From NCBI GenBank assembly GCA_034231615.1, contig CM067322.1:54073685-54137684 (forward strand): DNA of 64,000 nucleotides. The letters are read 5' to 3'. How positions within the stretch are numbered: position 1 is the stretch's first letter; the number at the start of each line of letters is the position of its first letter. The translations under genes were made by a program, and so were the position numbers. Shown in pieces: positions 1 to 10,045 of this stretch. The notes under the pieces are model-generated. The model made no database searches and was not told the origin of the DNA. It saw only the letters and a program-made list of their open reading frames with translations. The stretch comes from Meghimatium bilineatum. Its lineage: Eukaryota; Mollusca; Gastropoda; Stylommatophora; Philomycidae.

Positions 1-1086
1 AAGGAAGCAGTTAATTGCTGAATCTAGTTAGAAGTTCTTTGTTACTTCTATATGAACGGTTTTATCTTCATCAAACACGTTCGAACAAGATGTTGCAGAC
101 GTCACAGTTCAAAATGCTCTGTTGTTATTGTGATAACTATATTATTTCATATAAAAAAAAATGTTATTATGCGTAGCTATCTTAGTATTTTAGCGGGAGA
201 TAATTGACTACGCTGTTTTAATTTCATGAACTTGTTATGCGGCCTTTGTGAATTTCACTGCGCGTGAAGGCAAGTGTTATCTGTAGTGACATATGCGGGC
301 AAATTGTAAACACTTTACAGAGATCACTAGAAGGTGTGCCTCCAAATGTTTGCTGTTGTTTGCATGAAATCACCGGGGTTCGAACACTAAATATTAGGAA
401 CAGGATATAGACCAACGGAAACGTTATTGTTCAATTTATACCGGTCCTTGCATCCGATGTTCCTTTTATATAAAATAACCTGAAGGTTATATCTTATAGA
501 AAGTCATCTTTTTAATCTTTATGGGTTTTTTTTGGTCCATAGGTTTTGTAGGTAAAATCAACCGTGAGGTGAGTAACACACACCTGCCGCCTAAGCTATG
601 AGCAATGTTGATCAGATTGGCGATAGGTAGAACAAAGAGCTACTTGTCAAAAAGGATCTCAGAACATTACAGGTATCCGACTATCTTCCTGTTGTACTTA
701 GCATCTGTTGCCATGGATTAATGTGTCTGTTTGTACCATATTTATTGATGGGCGATTGACTTTGTAGTATTATTGCGGACGATTGTGTCCTTATGTCCAT
801 AATAGATGTGGTTATTGTGGTACAAATTTGTAACAAATATACGTTTAACCAACATCTGTACTTGAAAACTTGTCACAGTTCTTTTGTGCTACTGTCGCGT
901 GCGTGTGTGTGCGCGCGTGCATACAACATGTTATAGTCATTCACCTAATAGGAAAGGTTGTGGGTTTACATGCTGTTCAGTGTGTATAATGAGTCTTTAA
1001 TTTAATGAAATATTAGTAAGGAAAAATGGGAAGGGTTGCTGAAAAATCTGCAAGTCTGATAAGCGTTAAATATAAATAAGTCACAA
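1..1086. other. AT-rich stretch without recognised gene
   Basis: I see no gene or convincing repeat here. The only simple sequence is a short GT/GC alternation near 895-920. The small reading frames are shorter than expected for real exons and have no recognisable domain. The next element begins with LINE-like coding sequence at about 1087. Confidence 0.5.
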
Positions 1087-1356
1087 TGTTCACACAATAT
1101 AAGAGATAGAATAGAACGGATTGTTACAACAGGCAAGTTAAAGAGCACAAAAGGTTAGGGGAAAACCATGAGAGAAGATGCTGGAAAGTTTGGCATTGCG
1201 GCATGGGAGAACATCGGTATCGGAAACCTTTAGTATTCGCTCTGGGATAAGAAATATGAAAGTTCGTGTAATTTTCTGCCGAGGCGCGGTGATTGAAAGC
1301 AGACACAACAGAATGATGTGGGTACATATGTTAGTCAAGGACACAGCGGCATGGAG
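1087..1356 (+). mobile_element. RTE-like LINE 3' fragment, decayed
   Basis: In mixed frames this reads as the C-terminal tail of an endonuclease/reverse-transcriptase type LINE. Visible pieces are VTTGKLKSTKG, then KMLESLALRHGR, then a run ending near GGCATGGAG. The order matches the better-preserved copies at 20341-20695 (minus) and 60500-60943 (plus), where the same place reads TGKIKGRRDRGRQREKLLD and ends AIRHGT-stop. A stop in the KG-stop-GK region and at least one frameshift show it is dead. Its last coding bases are interrupted by the TA of the pogo-like element that follows. Only the 3' end of the LINE is present, the usual product of 5' truncation. Confidence 0.6.
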
Positions 1357-1358
1357 TA

Positions 1359-2124
1359 CAGTCATCCCTCAGTAATCGCGATTAATAGGGACCAGAACCG
1401 GCCGCGATAAGTGAAAAACCGCGAAGTAATGTCATCATCTCATTTTTAAGACACGTACATTTTTTGAGTATGTATAATTTCAATAAGTGTATATGAAACC
1501 ATATAAGTGCATATGTTATCATTAGAAAATTAAATAATTTTTTCAAACATGTAAATAAAATATTAATAGTATAAATAACATACATTTAAAAAACTTATAA
1601 ATAATATAAATATGATACGTGTGTGTGTAACATACGTAGATGTAACTAAAGTGTGTCATGTGACGTATTCCTTCCAGAATGTTGTCTTCCCAATGAACTC
1701 TCTGAACCTCTCTCTGTCTTGGGCGATGTGGCTTGCATTTTCTAGCGATGTATTCATGTTATCTTTAATGTCGTCAGTCCATCGTCTTCTTGGTCTGGCC
1801 CTTCTCATCTACCCAGGTACTCTTCCCTCCATTATTTGTCTCTCTAAACAGTTTTGTCTCTTTATATGACCAAACAGGCGTAGTTTCGATTAATCCATTG
1901 GAAATTTCTAGGCACAGTATTCCCGTAGGTTGCCATTACTTTCGGGAAGGAACAACCGTTAATCGAGCACCGTAACGAGAACACATTCGTTCTAGTCGGC
2001 CATTTTGTCGGAAGCTGGGTGGGGGGGGGGTGTACTAAAGTGTACATACTTTAAATATTTTTCTAGAAATCTGCGATGTACTGAGGCCGCTATAAATGAA
2101 CCGCGAAGTAGCGAGGGATAACTG
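1359..2124. mobile_element. pogo/Tigger-like non-autonomous DNA transposon
   Basis: The left end reads CAGTCATCCCTCAGTAATCG and the right end, reverse-complemented, reads CAGTTATCCCTCGCTACTTC. These are imperfect terminal inverted repeats. Both ends are flanked by TA (1357-1358 and 2125-2126), the target duplication of Tc1/mariner/pogo elements. Subterminal CCGCGATAAGTGAAAAACCG and CCGCGAAGTAG blocks resemble those of Tigger/pogo families known from many animals. I find no transposase frame. The interior carries an inverse-oriented LINE 3' end (1656-1850), so the element is non-autonomous and chimeric. A G10 run lies at 2021-2030. Confidence 0.6.
1656..1850 (-). mobile_element. LINE 3' end nested in the pogo-like element
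   Basis: On the minus strand this reads as the C-terminal tail of an RTE-like LINE: RRARPRRRWTDDIKDN, then SHIAQDRERFREFIGKTT, then WKEYVT-stop (stop at 1656-1658). The pattern of basic GRPR/RRW followed by A-x-DR-x-x-(W/F)R is typical of this tail. A second copy of the same sequence lies on the plus strand at 6524-6648. It is enclosed by the terminal inverted repeats of the pogo-like element, so either the LINE inserted into that transposon or the transposon captured it. Confidence 0.65.
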
Positions 2125-2126
2125 TA

Positions 2127-2463
2127 TAACAAATGGTAAAATATGTGATAAAGAACATTTTTCTATAACACTCTAGTCTATCTGTGCCAGACCTGGAAAA
2201 TGTTAATTATCACCAGAACAAGCTGGTTAAATAAAAATCTTGAGAAAACCCTTCCAGTTTTTAGAGGGATGAACACAGTAAAGATATCATTATTGTATGA
2301 ATAAAGTTATGTAACGAATAAAATTATGTAACGAACTGATTGAGAGATACTATTTTAATGTTAAAGTATCGAGGACTATAGAACGACAATAGAAGGTAGT
2401 CGGGAAATTTGAACCAGATCTGTTCAGTTGATACCGATATTTCTCGCAATTTAAACACGTTAC
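2127..2463. other. spacer, nothing recognised
   Basis: AT-rich sequence between the pogo-like element and a GAA-B retroposon copy. A short near-duplication, GTAACGAATAAAATTATGTAACGAA, is split around 2311-2336 as two tandem GTAACGAA words. No gene is visible. Confidence 0.4.
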
Positions 2464-2623
2464 AGCCGAAGACGGATGTGTCGGGCCACGGGCGCAAATA
2501 AAACGGCGACACAACGCATTTCCATTCTCTGGACTACATCCTTCTGGAAATCTAGTAAGACCAATGGTCCTGCTGTAAGGCAGATCCAGCGGGAGTTTGA
2601 GAATGAACGACGAAGAAGAAGAA
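2464..2623 (+). mobile_element. GAA-B retroposon copy, partial
   Basis: This begins near GCCGAAGACGGATGTGTCGG and ends in a GAAGAAGAAGAA tail. It shares with GAA-A the blocks GGATGTGTCGGGCC, ACAACGCATTTCC, CTGGACTACATCC and GAGTTTGAGAA. Between the last two it carries about 35 extra bases (ATCTAGTAAGACCAATGG...GATCCAGCG) that GAA-A lacks. The same extra block appears at 26652-26797 (minus), 30672-30815 and 57283-57425, so I treat B as a separate subfamily. No coding function is evident. Confidence 0.7.
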
Positions 2624-3129
2624 ACACGTTAGAAAATTCTTCTAGGAACATAAAAGGCAACAGGAAATTACTGAATTGGAAAACATATGGAAATCAATAA
2701 AAATGAAATACAAAATGAATATATTTTCAATCGAACTATGTAAACATCAACATGAAACTGTTGACCACAACTCAATCATGTACAGTATATAAATGTTGGG
2801 TTTAAGGGGGTTCAAATAACTACTTAATGAAAGTGTAAAAATGATATTTAGTACTAAGAAACTAGTCAATTAGAGGGACAAACAAACCTCATAGTTCCCC
2901 CCACCCATAATAGAAACGATCATTAAAATCACATAAAAATGAAAGTGTTAGGGGAAATACACTTCTGTTACTATAATCACTTAACTTATGGTCCTGCAAT
3001 GTCTTCTTCTAATGTAAAGTCCTGAATGGTATCAGTAAAATACTTTTACTTCCAAGACAAGACAAATGAAACACACATAGAAAAAGGTAATAACTGAGAA
3101 ACATGTATCAGATGGTACACAGTATTAAT
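2624..3129. other. spacer leading into a minisatellite
   Basis: AT-rich, no gene recognised. Degenerate relatives of the following 30-bp unit (ACACACATAG, GAGAAACATGTATCAG) appear from about 3062. Confidence 0.4.
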
Positions 3130-3498
3130 TGAAAAACACATATGGAACAAAGCAATAACTGACAAACACATATGGAACAAAGCAATAATAGGAATATATA
3201 TATAGAACAAATAAATAACTTACAAACACATATTAAACAAAACAATAACTGACAAACACATATGAAACAAAACAATGACTGACAAACACATATAAAACTG
3301 AACAATAACTGACAAACACATATGGAACAAAGCAATAACTGACAAACACATATGGAACAAAACAATAACTGACAAACACATATGGAACAAAGCAATAACT
3401 GACAAACACATATGGAACAAAACAATAACTGACAAACACATATGGAACAAAACAATAACTGACAAACACATATGGAACAACGCAATAACTGACAAACA
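3130..3498. repeat. 30-bp minisatellite, about 12 units
   Basis: The unit is about AACAATAACTGACAAACACA plus TATGGAACAA. Central copies (3300-3480) are nearly identical, and the left copies are diverged (AATAGGAATATATATATAG). Because 30 is divisible by three, all minus-strand frames stay open and read as 10-residue repeats such as MCLSVIALFH. These are by-products of the array, not a gene. Confidence 0.9.
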
Positions 3499-4015
3499 AA
3501 TGGAAATATGGTATTGACCTAAAATTTCATACCAAATCACATTTCAGCACTTTTTCATTAACTTCATACGTCATTTTGATTTGCCTGTATATGCGGAACT
3601 CTATTTTTCTCGCATTTCATAACGGTCATACTTTTCATTACATTTAGATACGATAAAGGTCGGTATGTTGTATTTTCTATACTCACATGATCACATTTCA
3701 CGACGGTTCTTAACACCATAAGAAACAAAAAGAATACGCCAATCAAGGATTTTCTCTGGCATTCTCTCCTTCATCTTCCCTCAACTGATCTTTGCAAAAG
3801 AAATTTTGACAGCTAGTTGTGGCTCGTTACATGCCAAGTCAAACCAGTTTACAACTTTTCACCATTGCCACAAGTGGTTCTAGATAACTTAATTACTGCT
3901 GGACAAATATATTTGCCATGTGTTCTATATAACTAATTCTTAACAAACATCAGTAGCACTTGTTTTCAAAATTCGGAATCGTTTTTGTGTATGCATTGAA
4001 TATCCAACTTTCCCA
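3499..4015. other. spacer, nothing recognised
   Basis: AT-rich sequence without a recognisable gene, RNA or repeat family member. Confidence 0.4.
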
Positions 4016-4133
4016 TCCGTATAAATGTATACTTAGCATTAGTTATCTGAATACATTGATCTTTATTGTAATACTCCGTATAAATGTATACTTAGCATTA
4101 GTTATCTGAATACATTGATCTTTACTGTAATAC
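4016..4133. repeat. 59-bp tandem duplication
   Basis: Two nearly identical copies start at 4016 and 4075 (TCCGTATAAATGTATACTTA...). They differ by TTATTG versus TTACTG. This is a simple two-copy duplication. Confidence 0.85.
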
Positions 4134-5741
4134 TTATCATACTTTTCCATATTACATTCAACCTTACCGTGGCAGCAATAGTCATCTCTAGTCTTAGCAT
4201 AATTTCATTTAATGTGTTGCCATAATCACATATTTATGACCGGAGATATTTGAATGTATTAACTTCTTCACGTTCTTTGTCGTTTAACTGGATATGTGTG
4301 GGATGTTGCTTAATTTCACTAGGCACTCATATCTTGTTTTTAATCAATGCTAATTTTCATGCCATATTTCATATTACCGTCTTCCAACGTTGTGGTGAGT
4401 TGGAAGACATAAATAGGAAATCTAGTAAAAAATATATCGTTGCCATATACGGTATAATGCTTTTTGTGTGGTCAATGTAATTTGCAGGTACTTAGCACCT
4501 ACAGAAGTAATACAGGTATCTATTGTTCAGATGTCGGTGTTATGACAGAGGAAACAAACGCAATTATCTGTCTAGGCTACTAGGAACGATCTACTTGTAG
4601 TCTGTGACGGTAGCTGACAGCATTGGCGTAAATATTTCTCTAGATCGCCACATAGCGCAGAGCGACTTGTTCTTTTGACAGTAACATATTAACTCACACT
4701 TACTTAAGTGACTATTACATCGAGGTGTTGATCCATTACGGTACATTAGCAATGACCACTGGCAATTATTACTATTTATATATTACGTTATGTCGCTATC
4801 ACAAATGTAAATGCCATTTTTGTTGCATATCCTTTAGTTTTATTGCTTTAAAGTCAATATGTGATGGAAGTGATTATCTAACCGTGTACTTGGTGAGTTG
4901 GAGAAGATAATTATCGACGTATGTAAACGTTTTGAAGAGAAAATATTGTGGAACTATTGTGGGAAGAATTATGTCAGGAATGTAATCTTATCACGCGTTT
5001 TAGAGTATAAATGCTGAAACAATTTCGGATAGTTAATCCAGTAGTCGAGGCAGTCAAGATTCGGGAGTGGCCTGTCGTGTAAGTTGACAAAAGAGCGGCC
5101 GAATCGACAAAGTGAAATAGATAGGCTTGAAACATCGAGAAAACGTCTCAAATTCCAGGAGTGTAAATTAGTTTTCAAGCTTCGAAATACGTCTATGATT
5201 CTAAGTGTAAGGATTAGATAACAGCATTTTCCGACAGTGAATACAAGTGTAAGAGATACGACGAAACGAAAGTCGAATAGCATACAAGTGAGAAGGAAAC
5301 TCAATTTCTGCCGAAAACGAAATCTGTGGGCTGCCAGCCTGGAGATTACTAAACTCCATCACAAGCAGCGAAAATAGCTATCGGAAGATTCTCTAAAATA
5401 CTATACGATATATCAATAGTTCGCAGTAGCGAAACATCAAAGACGAGTTGTAAAAACGACGGCCGAAGGAAGTAGATTAGTTCGAGAAGGCGAACAGTTG
5501 AATGCAGGCATTAACTCTTAGCAGTAGATCTATTGATATAACTATTTGATGTCTTATTGATGTACATAAGTGATGACTTGATGTTGTGAACTAGTGAACT
5601 TTTGTGAACTATATCACAAAATAAACAGAAATCTACGAATAAGAAAACGTTGAATGAGATACGTTGTTTGTATCGTGTTCCTGTTTAAAAGTACATCAGT
5701 TGTCAGTGATTTTATGCCAGTGATTACTTTAAACCACTACA
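4134..5741. other. 1.6-kb gene-poor stretch, possible LTR-like part
   Basis: No protein domain is recognised in any frame. The part from about 4950 to 5735 is less AT-rich and has a TATA-like GAGTATAAATGC (about 5003-5014), a downstream AAAATAAACAG poly(A)-signal-like site (about 5617) and an end at CCACTACA (about 5733-5740). This arrangement recalls a solitary LTR, but I find no matching TGTAGTGG start and no flanking duplication, so I do not call one. Confidence 0.3.
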
Positions 5742-5991
5742 TTCTTCTTCTTCTTTCTGTCCTCATGTACCTTTCGGTGTTGAGGGGAGAGTGAGTGTAC
5801 GGTCTTTTGCCTTTCTATTTGCCTCCTCTGCTGTTATATTTCCGAGTGTCTCTAATACACTAGCTATCCACCTTTTACGATGGCATCCAATAGGTCTCCT
5901 GTTTTCGTATCGTTTGTTAAGTGTTTTTTGGATAATACTTTGCTCTTTCTGTCTGACCACTACATTCACTCCTGTTAACACCCCCCTGTTA
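5742..5991 (-). mobile_element. LINE 3' end with (GAA)n tail
   Basis: Minus-strand reading gives NRRPIGCHRKRWIASVLE, then TAEEANRKAKDR, then the stop at 5763-5765, followed by GGACAGAAAGAAGAAGAAG. The (G/N)RRPIGRPRKRW-like and A-x-R-x-A-x-DR motifs are the usual end of RTE-like LINE polyproteins. It is strongly 5'-truncated. Its GAA tail is the same microsatellite that ends the GAA-A and GAA-B retroposons. Confidence 0.65.
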
Positions 5992-6523
5992 CAGAAGTAC
6001 TATGATACGGATGAATAATACGCTAAAGAAGTGATACGAAGCTGATTTATGAATGCTTGTTTTGATCCACGGATAATTAAGATAATTACGATGAAGATAA
6101 TCTAGATTCTTGAACAATTTCGGAGTTTTTTGTTTCTTTTTTATGTGGGGGGGGGGGGGCAGGGGGTGGGTGGTTTCCACAGCGAAAACTTCTCCAGAAT
6201 GTTTTATTTCAAACACAGAAGATTCCAACTCCCAGCAGTAACGCTCTGTGAAGCTTCCTACTCAGAAGGTGTACTAATGTGATTGTGGAGATGAAGAACT
6301 GTGCGGCTATAGCACGAGAAAATTTTCACTGTAAAGACGTGGTATCTACTAGAGGTTTGCTATATCCTTTACGCACGAACAACATTCTTTATATAATTTA
6401 AGTTTACCGTAGCAAGCCCAGTTAAAGAGCTTATTGACAGTTTTAATATTTATTGTATTAGGTTATACGTTGTTTTCAACAAGTAAACGTTACCTACGGG
6501 AATATTGTGTCTAGAAATTTCAT
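5992..6523. other. spacer with G13 tract
   Basis: No gene recognised. A run of 13 G lies at 6147-6159, followed by CAGGGGGTGGGTGG. Confidence 0.4.
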
Positions 6524-6648
6524 ACTGACGACATTAAAGATAACATGAATACATCGCTAGAAAATGCAAGCCGATGCAAGCCCAAGACAGAGAGGGGTTC
6601 AGAGAGTTCATTGGGAAGACAACGTTCTTGAAGGAATATGTCACATGA
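6524..6648 (+). mobile_element. LINE 3' end, sister of 1656-1850
   Basis: This begins TGACGACATTAAAGATAACA and runs through CAAGACAGAGAGGGG and GGGAAGACAACG to the stop at 6646-6648. It matches the minus-strand copy at 1656-1850 closely, but a short inserted duplication (GCAAGCCGATGCAAGCCC) shifts its frame. It is a decayed 3' remnant. Confidence 0.65.
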
Positions 6649-7786
6649 CACAAACGTTATTGTTCCGGGTTGAAATCATCTTGTACGTTCTTATATTATT
6701 GTTAGTGTTTAAAATCTTTATGTTTGTAGAATTGATACTGTGCATTTATTTATTCTTACTGAATCTAGTTGAATGTTTATTGTTGCTTCTCAGCTATTTG
6801 AGAATAAGGTTGTCTTGATATTTTTGCGAAGTCTATTAATCGAACTATTAACCGTTGTTTCATGATAAAGTACTTGCTGGAAGCTCCATTGTTGATTTGT
6901 TATTGCGCTGCATTTATCGCGAGTATAACTGGCATAACTCCGGGAATTTAGTCAACCCACAAGTCGGAAGAGATTAAATGGTTCGTCTCGCAGACCACAC
7001 GTTCTGGTACCGCGTCTCCCTCGCTTGTCTTTACTTAATTGTCAAAGACAAGAGCCCAGGGCTGATGATGAAGCTAAGATCAATAGGAATCTAGCAGGTG
7101 TCTTGCAGAGAGGGAATAAAAAACGGCAAGGACTTGGATTAATTCTATGATGGATCGACTGAGTGTCTTGTTCGCTGCTACAGGTCCCTACGGAGTTGCA
7201 GCCCATTGTTGCCGCGAGCGGTGATTGAAAAAGAAAATTGTGACAGCAGTGATGCATAGATGACTAGAAGCGGCGATCAATGACAAACACTTGCAGACAC
7301 AAATAGATATTTCAGGCTGTCTATTACAGACAGATTAAACAAGAAGAAAGGTATCACATTGATGGGGCTTACCTGTCAGACTCGACGCCTCGCCCGCGGC
7401 GAGTTCTAGCTCTATGATTGATGTATTGTCTCAGCAAATTTATTTTTACGTCTGTGAATTAAATCAGATTTTTGTGTGTGCTCAATGTCGTGCATTTTGT
7501 GGCCCATTAGAGTTATCTTCTCCTTTGTGTAGAAACGAACTTCCCCATGTCCGGTGTTTCTCTCAAATGTAGTTTTCTATTGGTAGGCATGGCAATGTTG
7601 TAATGAGGCATCTTGTGTGCAGATGTTGTAGGCTACATTAGAGATGTGGAAGTAAAAGCGTGTGAGTAAAGGAGATCATAATGCATAACCATCGATGCTA
7701 CCATCGATTTATCGCCATCAAGCTAAGTCTTATCACTAAAGATTGGCTTCAACGAAACTCTCTTTCTCTTACCTTGATATATTTTA
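6649..7786. other. spacer, nothing recognised
   Basis: About 1.1 kb without an identifiable gene. The 71-codon minus frame at 7042-7257 has no recognisable domain and is probably chance. A less AT-rich patch lies at 6950-7260. Confidence 0.4.
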
Positions 7787-7930
7787 TGGATCGCGACGGC
7801 GTGGTGGTTAATCCGTTTTTGCGTTATTGTGCTCGCTTTGTGCTCACAAGATGACGTGAGTTCGAATCAGACTTGAGATGACGTGTTTACAAAGTGATTT
7901 TTTTCGGAGATCCCTACGGAATAGCTATAT
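7787..7930 (+). mobile_element. SINE1, tRNA-derived, decayed copy
   Basis: An A-box-like GCGTGGTGGTTAATCCG and a B-box-like GAGTTCGAATCAG lie about 60 bases apart, followed by TTTTTTTCGGAGATCCCTACG. The same order (TAGTGGTTAAG, GGGTTYGAATCC, GGAGATCCCTGTG) occurs at 31032-31250 (plus), 13880-14092 (minus) and 44460-44644 (minus), so this is a family member. The TTCGTT region is longer here (GTTATTGTGCTCGCTTTGTG), a partial duplication of the box-spacing region. Confidence 0.7.
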
Positions 7931-8493
7931 CTGTCTCGATTACAGGATACAAAACACAACAATAATTGTGTGCATGAGGTGATCAATTGAGTCGCTCCTT
8001 TTTCTGCGTGTAGTCAGTGTCAAATCAAATGTCTATCAGTCCGCACTATGTCTGAATATGTTTAATCAACTGTATTGGATTGTTGCGAATTCAATGTAAG
8101 ATTTTACATTAATCATTTCTAATTACTATCGCATGTGCTTATGTACATCTACATCTCAATTCCAAATTTTGTTCTAACTTGGAAATTTCAATTTTTAATG
8201 TGTCTAAGTTGTAGTGTGCGCCTAACTGTAATACAAAATATTATACAACAAAATATGTAACTACTCGTCGCTGCGACAAACTGGGCCAGGACTTATAGTT
8301 CATAGAGCAAGGAATAAGGAAAGTTGGGATATGCTGAAAACTTTTCACTTTTAAACAGTCATCGTTAGAGCTTGTCTCAATTTCTTACGGTGACTTTTAT
8401 CAAATCATTCCCGTGGATGGCTAAGAGATGCAGGAGAGAAGACATTTCATCTTTGTTCTTTTGTGCCATACTTCTAGGTTACGAGAAATTTCA
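7931..8493. other. spacer, nothing recognised
   Basis: AT-rich with no recognisable gene or repeat family. Confidence 0.4.
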
Positions 8494-8657
8494 ATGAGGT
8501 GTTGCTAGAAGTGGACAAATTGGAAAGCGCAGAAGTATGATGGTCAAATAGCAGAGGATCGGTACTGTCAGCAGAAGTGTAATAGCGGATACAATCAGGG
8601 AGAGATCGGAGTAACTATGGACTTGTTTGCAGTGATGATGATACGACGACTAACTTA
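8494..8657 (+). mobile_element. RNase H LINE, (TAAC)-tail family, 3' end
   Basis: This matches the end of the LINE at 20705-22284: GTTGCTAGAAGTGGACA, GATCGGTACTGTCAGCAG, GGGAGAGATCGGAG, TGCAGTGATGATGAT and finally GACGACTAACTTA. In-frame stops (for example GTCAAATAG and GGAGTAACT) show decay. Only the last ~160 bases of the family are present. Confidence 0.75.
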
Positions 8658-8669
8658 CTTGGAGTGCGT

Positions 8670-8945
8670 ACATGTGTATCCAGTCATATGGAGTGCGTTG
8701 TGAACATTGATATACAGTCATATGGAGTATGTTGTCAACATGGATTCAATCATATGGAGTCTGTTGTTAACGTTGATTTCCAGTCATATGGATTGCGTTG
8801 TCAACATTTATATCATATTGGGTGCGGTGTGAACATTTATTTTCAATCATGAGGGATGTGTGGTAAACGTTAATATTCAGTCATGTGGGATGTGTGATAA
8901 ACATTGATATTCAGTCATGTGGGATGTGTGGTCAGCATTGATATC
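8670..8945. repeat. 33/34-bp minisatellite, about 8 units
   Basis: The unit is about CAGTCATATGGAGTGCGTTG plus TGAACATTGATAT. Later units diverge to CAGTCATGTGGGATGTGTG. It starts right after the LINE 3' end, and the phase drifts between 33 and 34 bases. Confidence 0.85.
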
Positions 8946-9854
8946 ATTTAAAGGTTTTATGTTGTCGTGGGAGTCTATATCTGCATACAAAATAGTTGAG
9001 CATAACTTCAAACAAGAGATTGTAGATATGTCTCTGATAAGAAGGAAGGTTTTACATGAAAGAATAAGAAAAATGTCTGTTTTTTATCTGGTTGTTATTA
9101 ACCTTTCATTGTGAAAACCAGTAACGGAGAAGGAAGATTACCTACTGTGCGTTTTGTTTTCTAGTGTTAAATTTCTTGTTCTGACTACCTGGTGGAAAAA
9201 AAATGGGGGGGGGGTGGGAGGTTAATCACCTAAAACTCTTATTTACAGGCTTTTTCTGGTATACATATACACACATAATCCTCTCTGTGTAAACAGTCAC
9301 ATACACATATAAACCTCACTAGCTTCTCAAAATACTACATCTAGAGCTGGAATCCTTCTGATATGAAAGGAAGCTCTGAAACCCCCCCCCCCCCCCTTCT
9401 TACCGCCATAAAATAGTGGATGCAAGAGTTTTACCGCTCGTAATTCTCAAATATCAACAGCAACAAAAGTGTTTCTCTGTTTATATATTTCAATGTGCTG
9501 GGCTGTCTTTAATGTAATTTCCCTTTCACTTGTCTTCAAACGTCAGTGTTAGAGATGCAAGTATGCTCTTAATTTTCCATTTTTCACATCAATAGCCTCA
9601 CGTATGCATGAGTTATCAGTGAAATATGTATCTGCAATAAAATATGTCCAGATCATTTAATATGATTTCACACTTACTGTTTTCTGCAGCATTTACAAGG
9701 TGAGGTTTTGCTAGTCTTCCAAACAGGTATTTCTATTTCACTTCTATGTTTGTATTTAAAAAAAAGTCATATAAGATATTTCCCGTGTTGGGCAACAAAC
9801 CGAAACTGGAAATGGGTGGCTGGGGTAACACAGTGAAAATGTTAAAATGAGCAG
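8946..9854. other. spacer with two poly-G/C tracts
   Basis: No gene recognised. A G10 run lies at 9205-9214 and a C15 run at 9382-9396. The rest is AT-rich. Confidence 0.4.
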
Positions 9855-10045
9855 AAATAGGTATATGTTTTACCAAATAGGTCAATAAAACAACATAGAA
9901 ACAGACACTGTGACAAACGACGTTTCAACTAAAAAGCCTTCATCATGATAAACAAAAGAACACAAACATAAAATGCTACATAGAGACACACATATGGTAT
10001 GATGGTGTTAGGAAGAAAAGAAGGAGGTAAACGAGGAGAAGACGG
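9855..10045 (-). mobile_element. HC element with hammerhead-core-like motif
   Basis: On minus the core reads ATGATGAAGGC, then TTTTTAGTT, then GAAACGTCG, ending near 9912. It is flanked by TTTGTGTTCTTTTG on one side and AACATATACCTATTTC on the other. The same ordered blocks recur at 43065-43210 (plus), 47700-47830 (plus) and 63500-63690 (minus), so this is a dispersed element. The CTGATGA...GAAAC pattern resembles the conserved core found in termini of some Penelope-like elements, but I see no flanking reverse transcriptase. Function unproven. Confidence 0.5.

Noticed and set aside
1612-1975. Plus-strand 85- and 61-codon frames with hydrophobic stretches
   Set aside because: They lie antisense to a recognisable LINE 3' end inside a DNA transposon.
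3108-3540. Three overlapping minus frames with MCLSV/ICVCQL repeats
   Set aside because: All three frames are open because a stop-free 30-base unit is repeated; no real protein is coded in three frames at once.
9855-9960. Confident hammerhead ribozyme
   Set aside because: The core words are present in consensus only, each copy has core substitutions, and I could not pair stem I; kept as a hypothesis rather than a ribozyme call.
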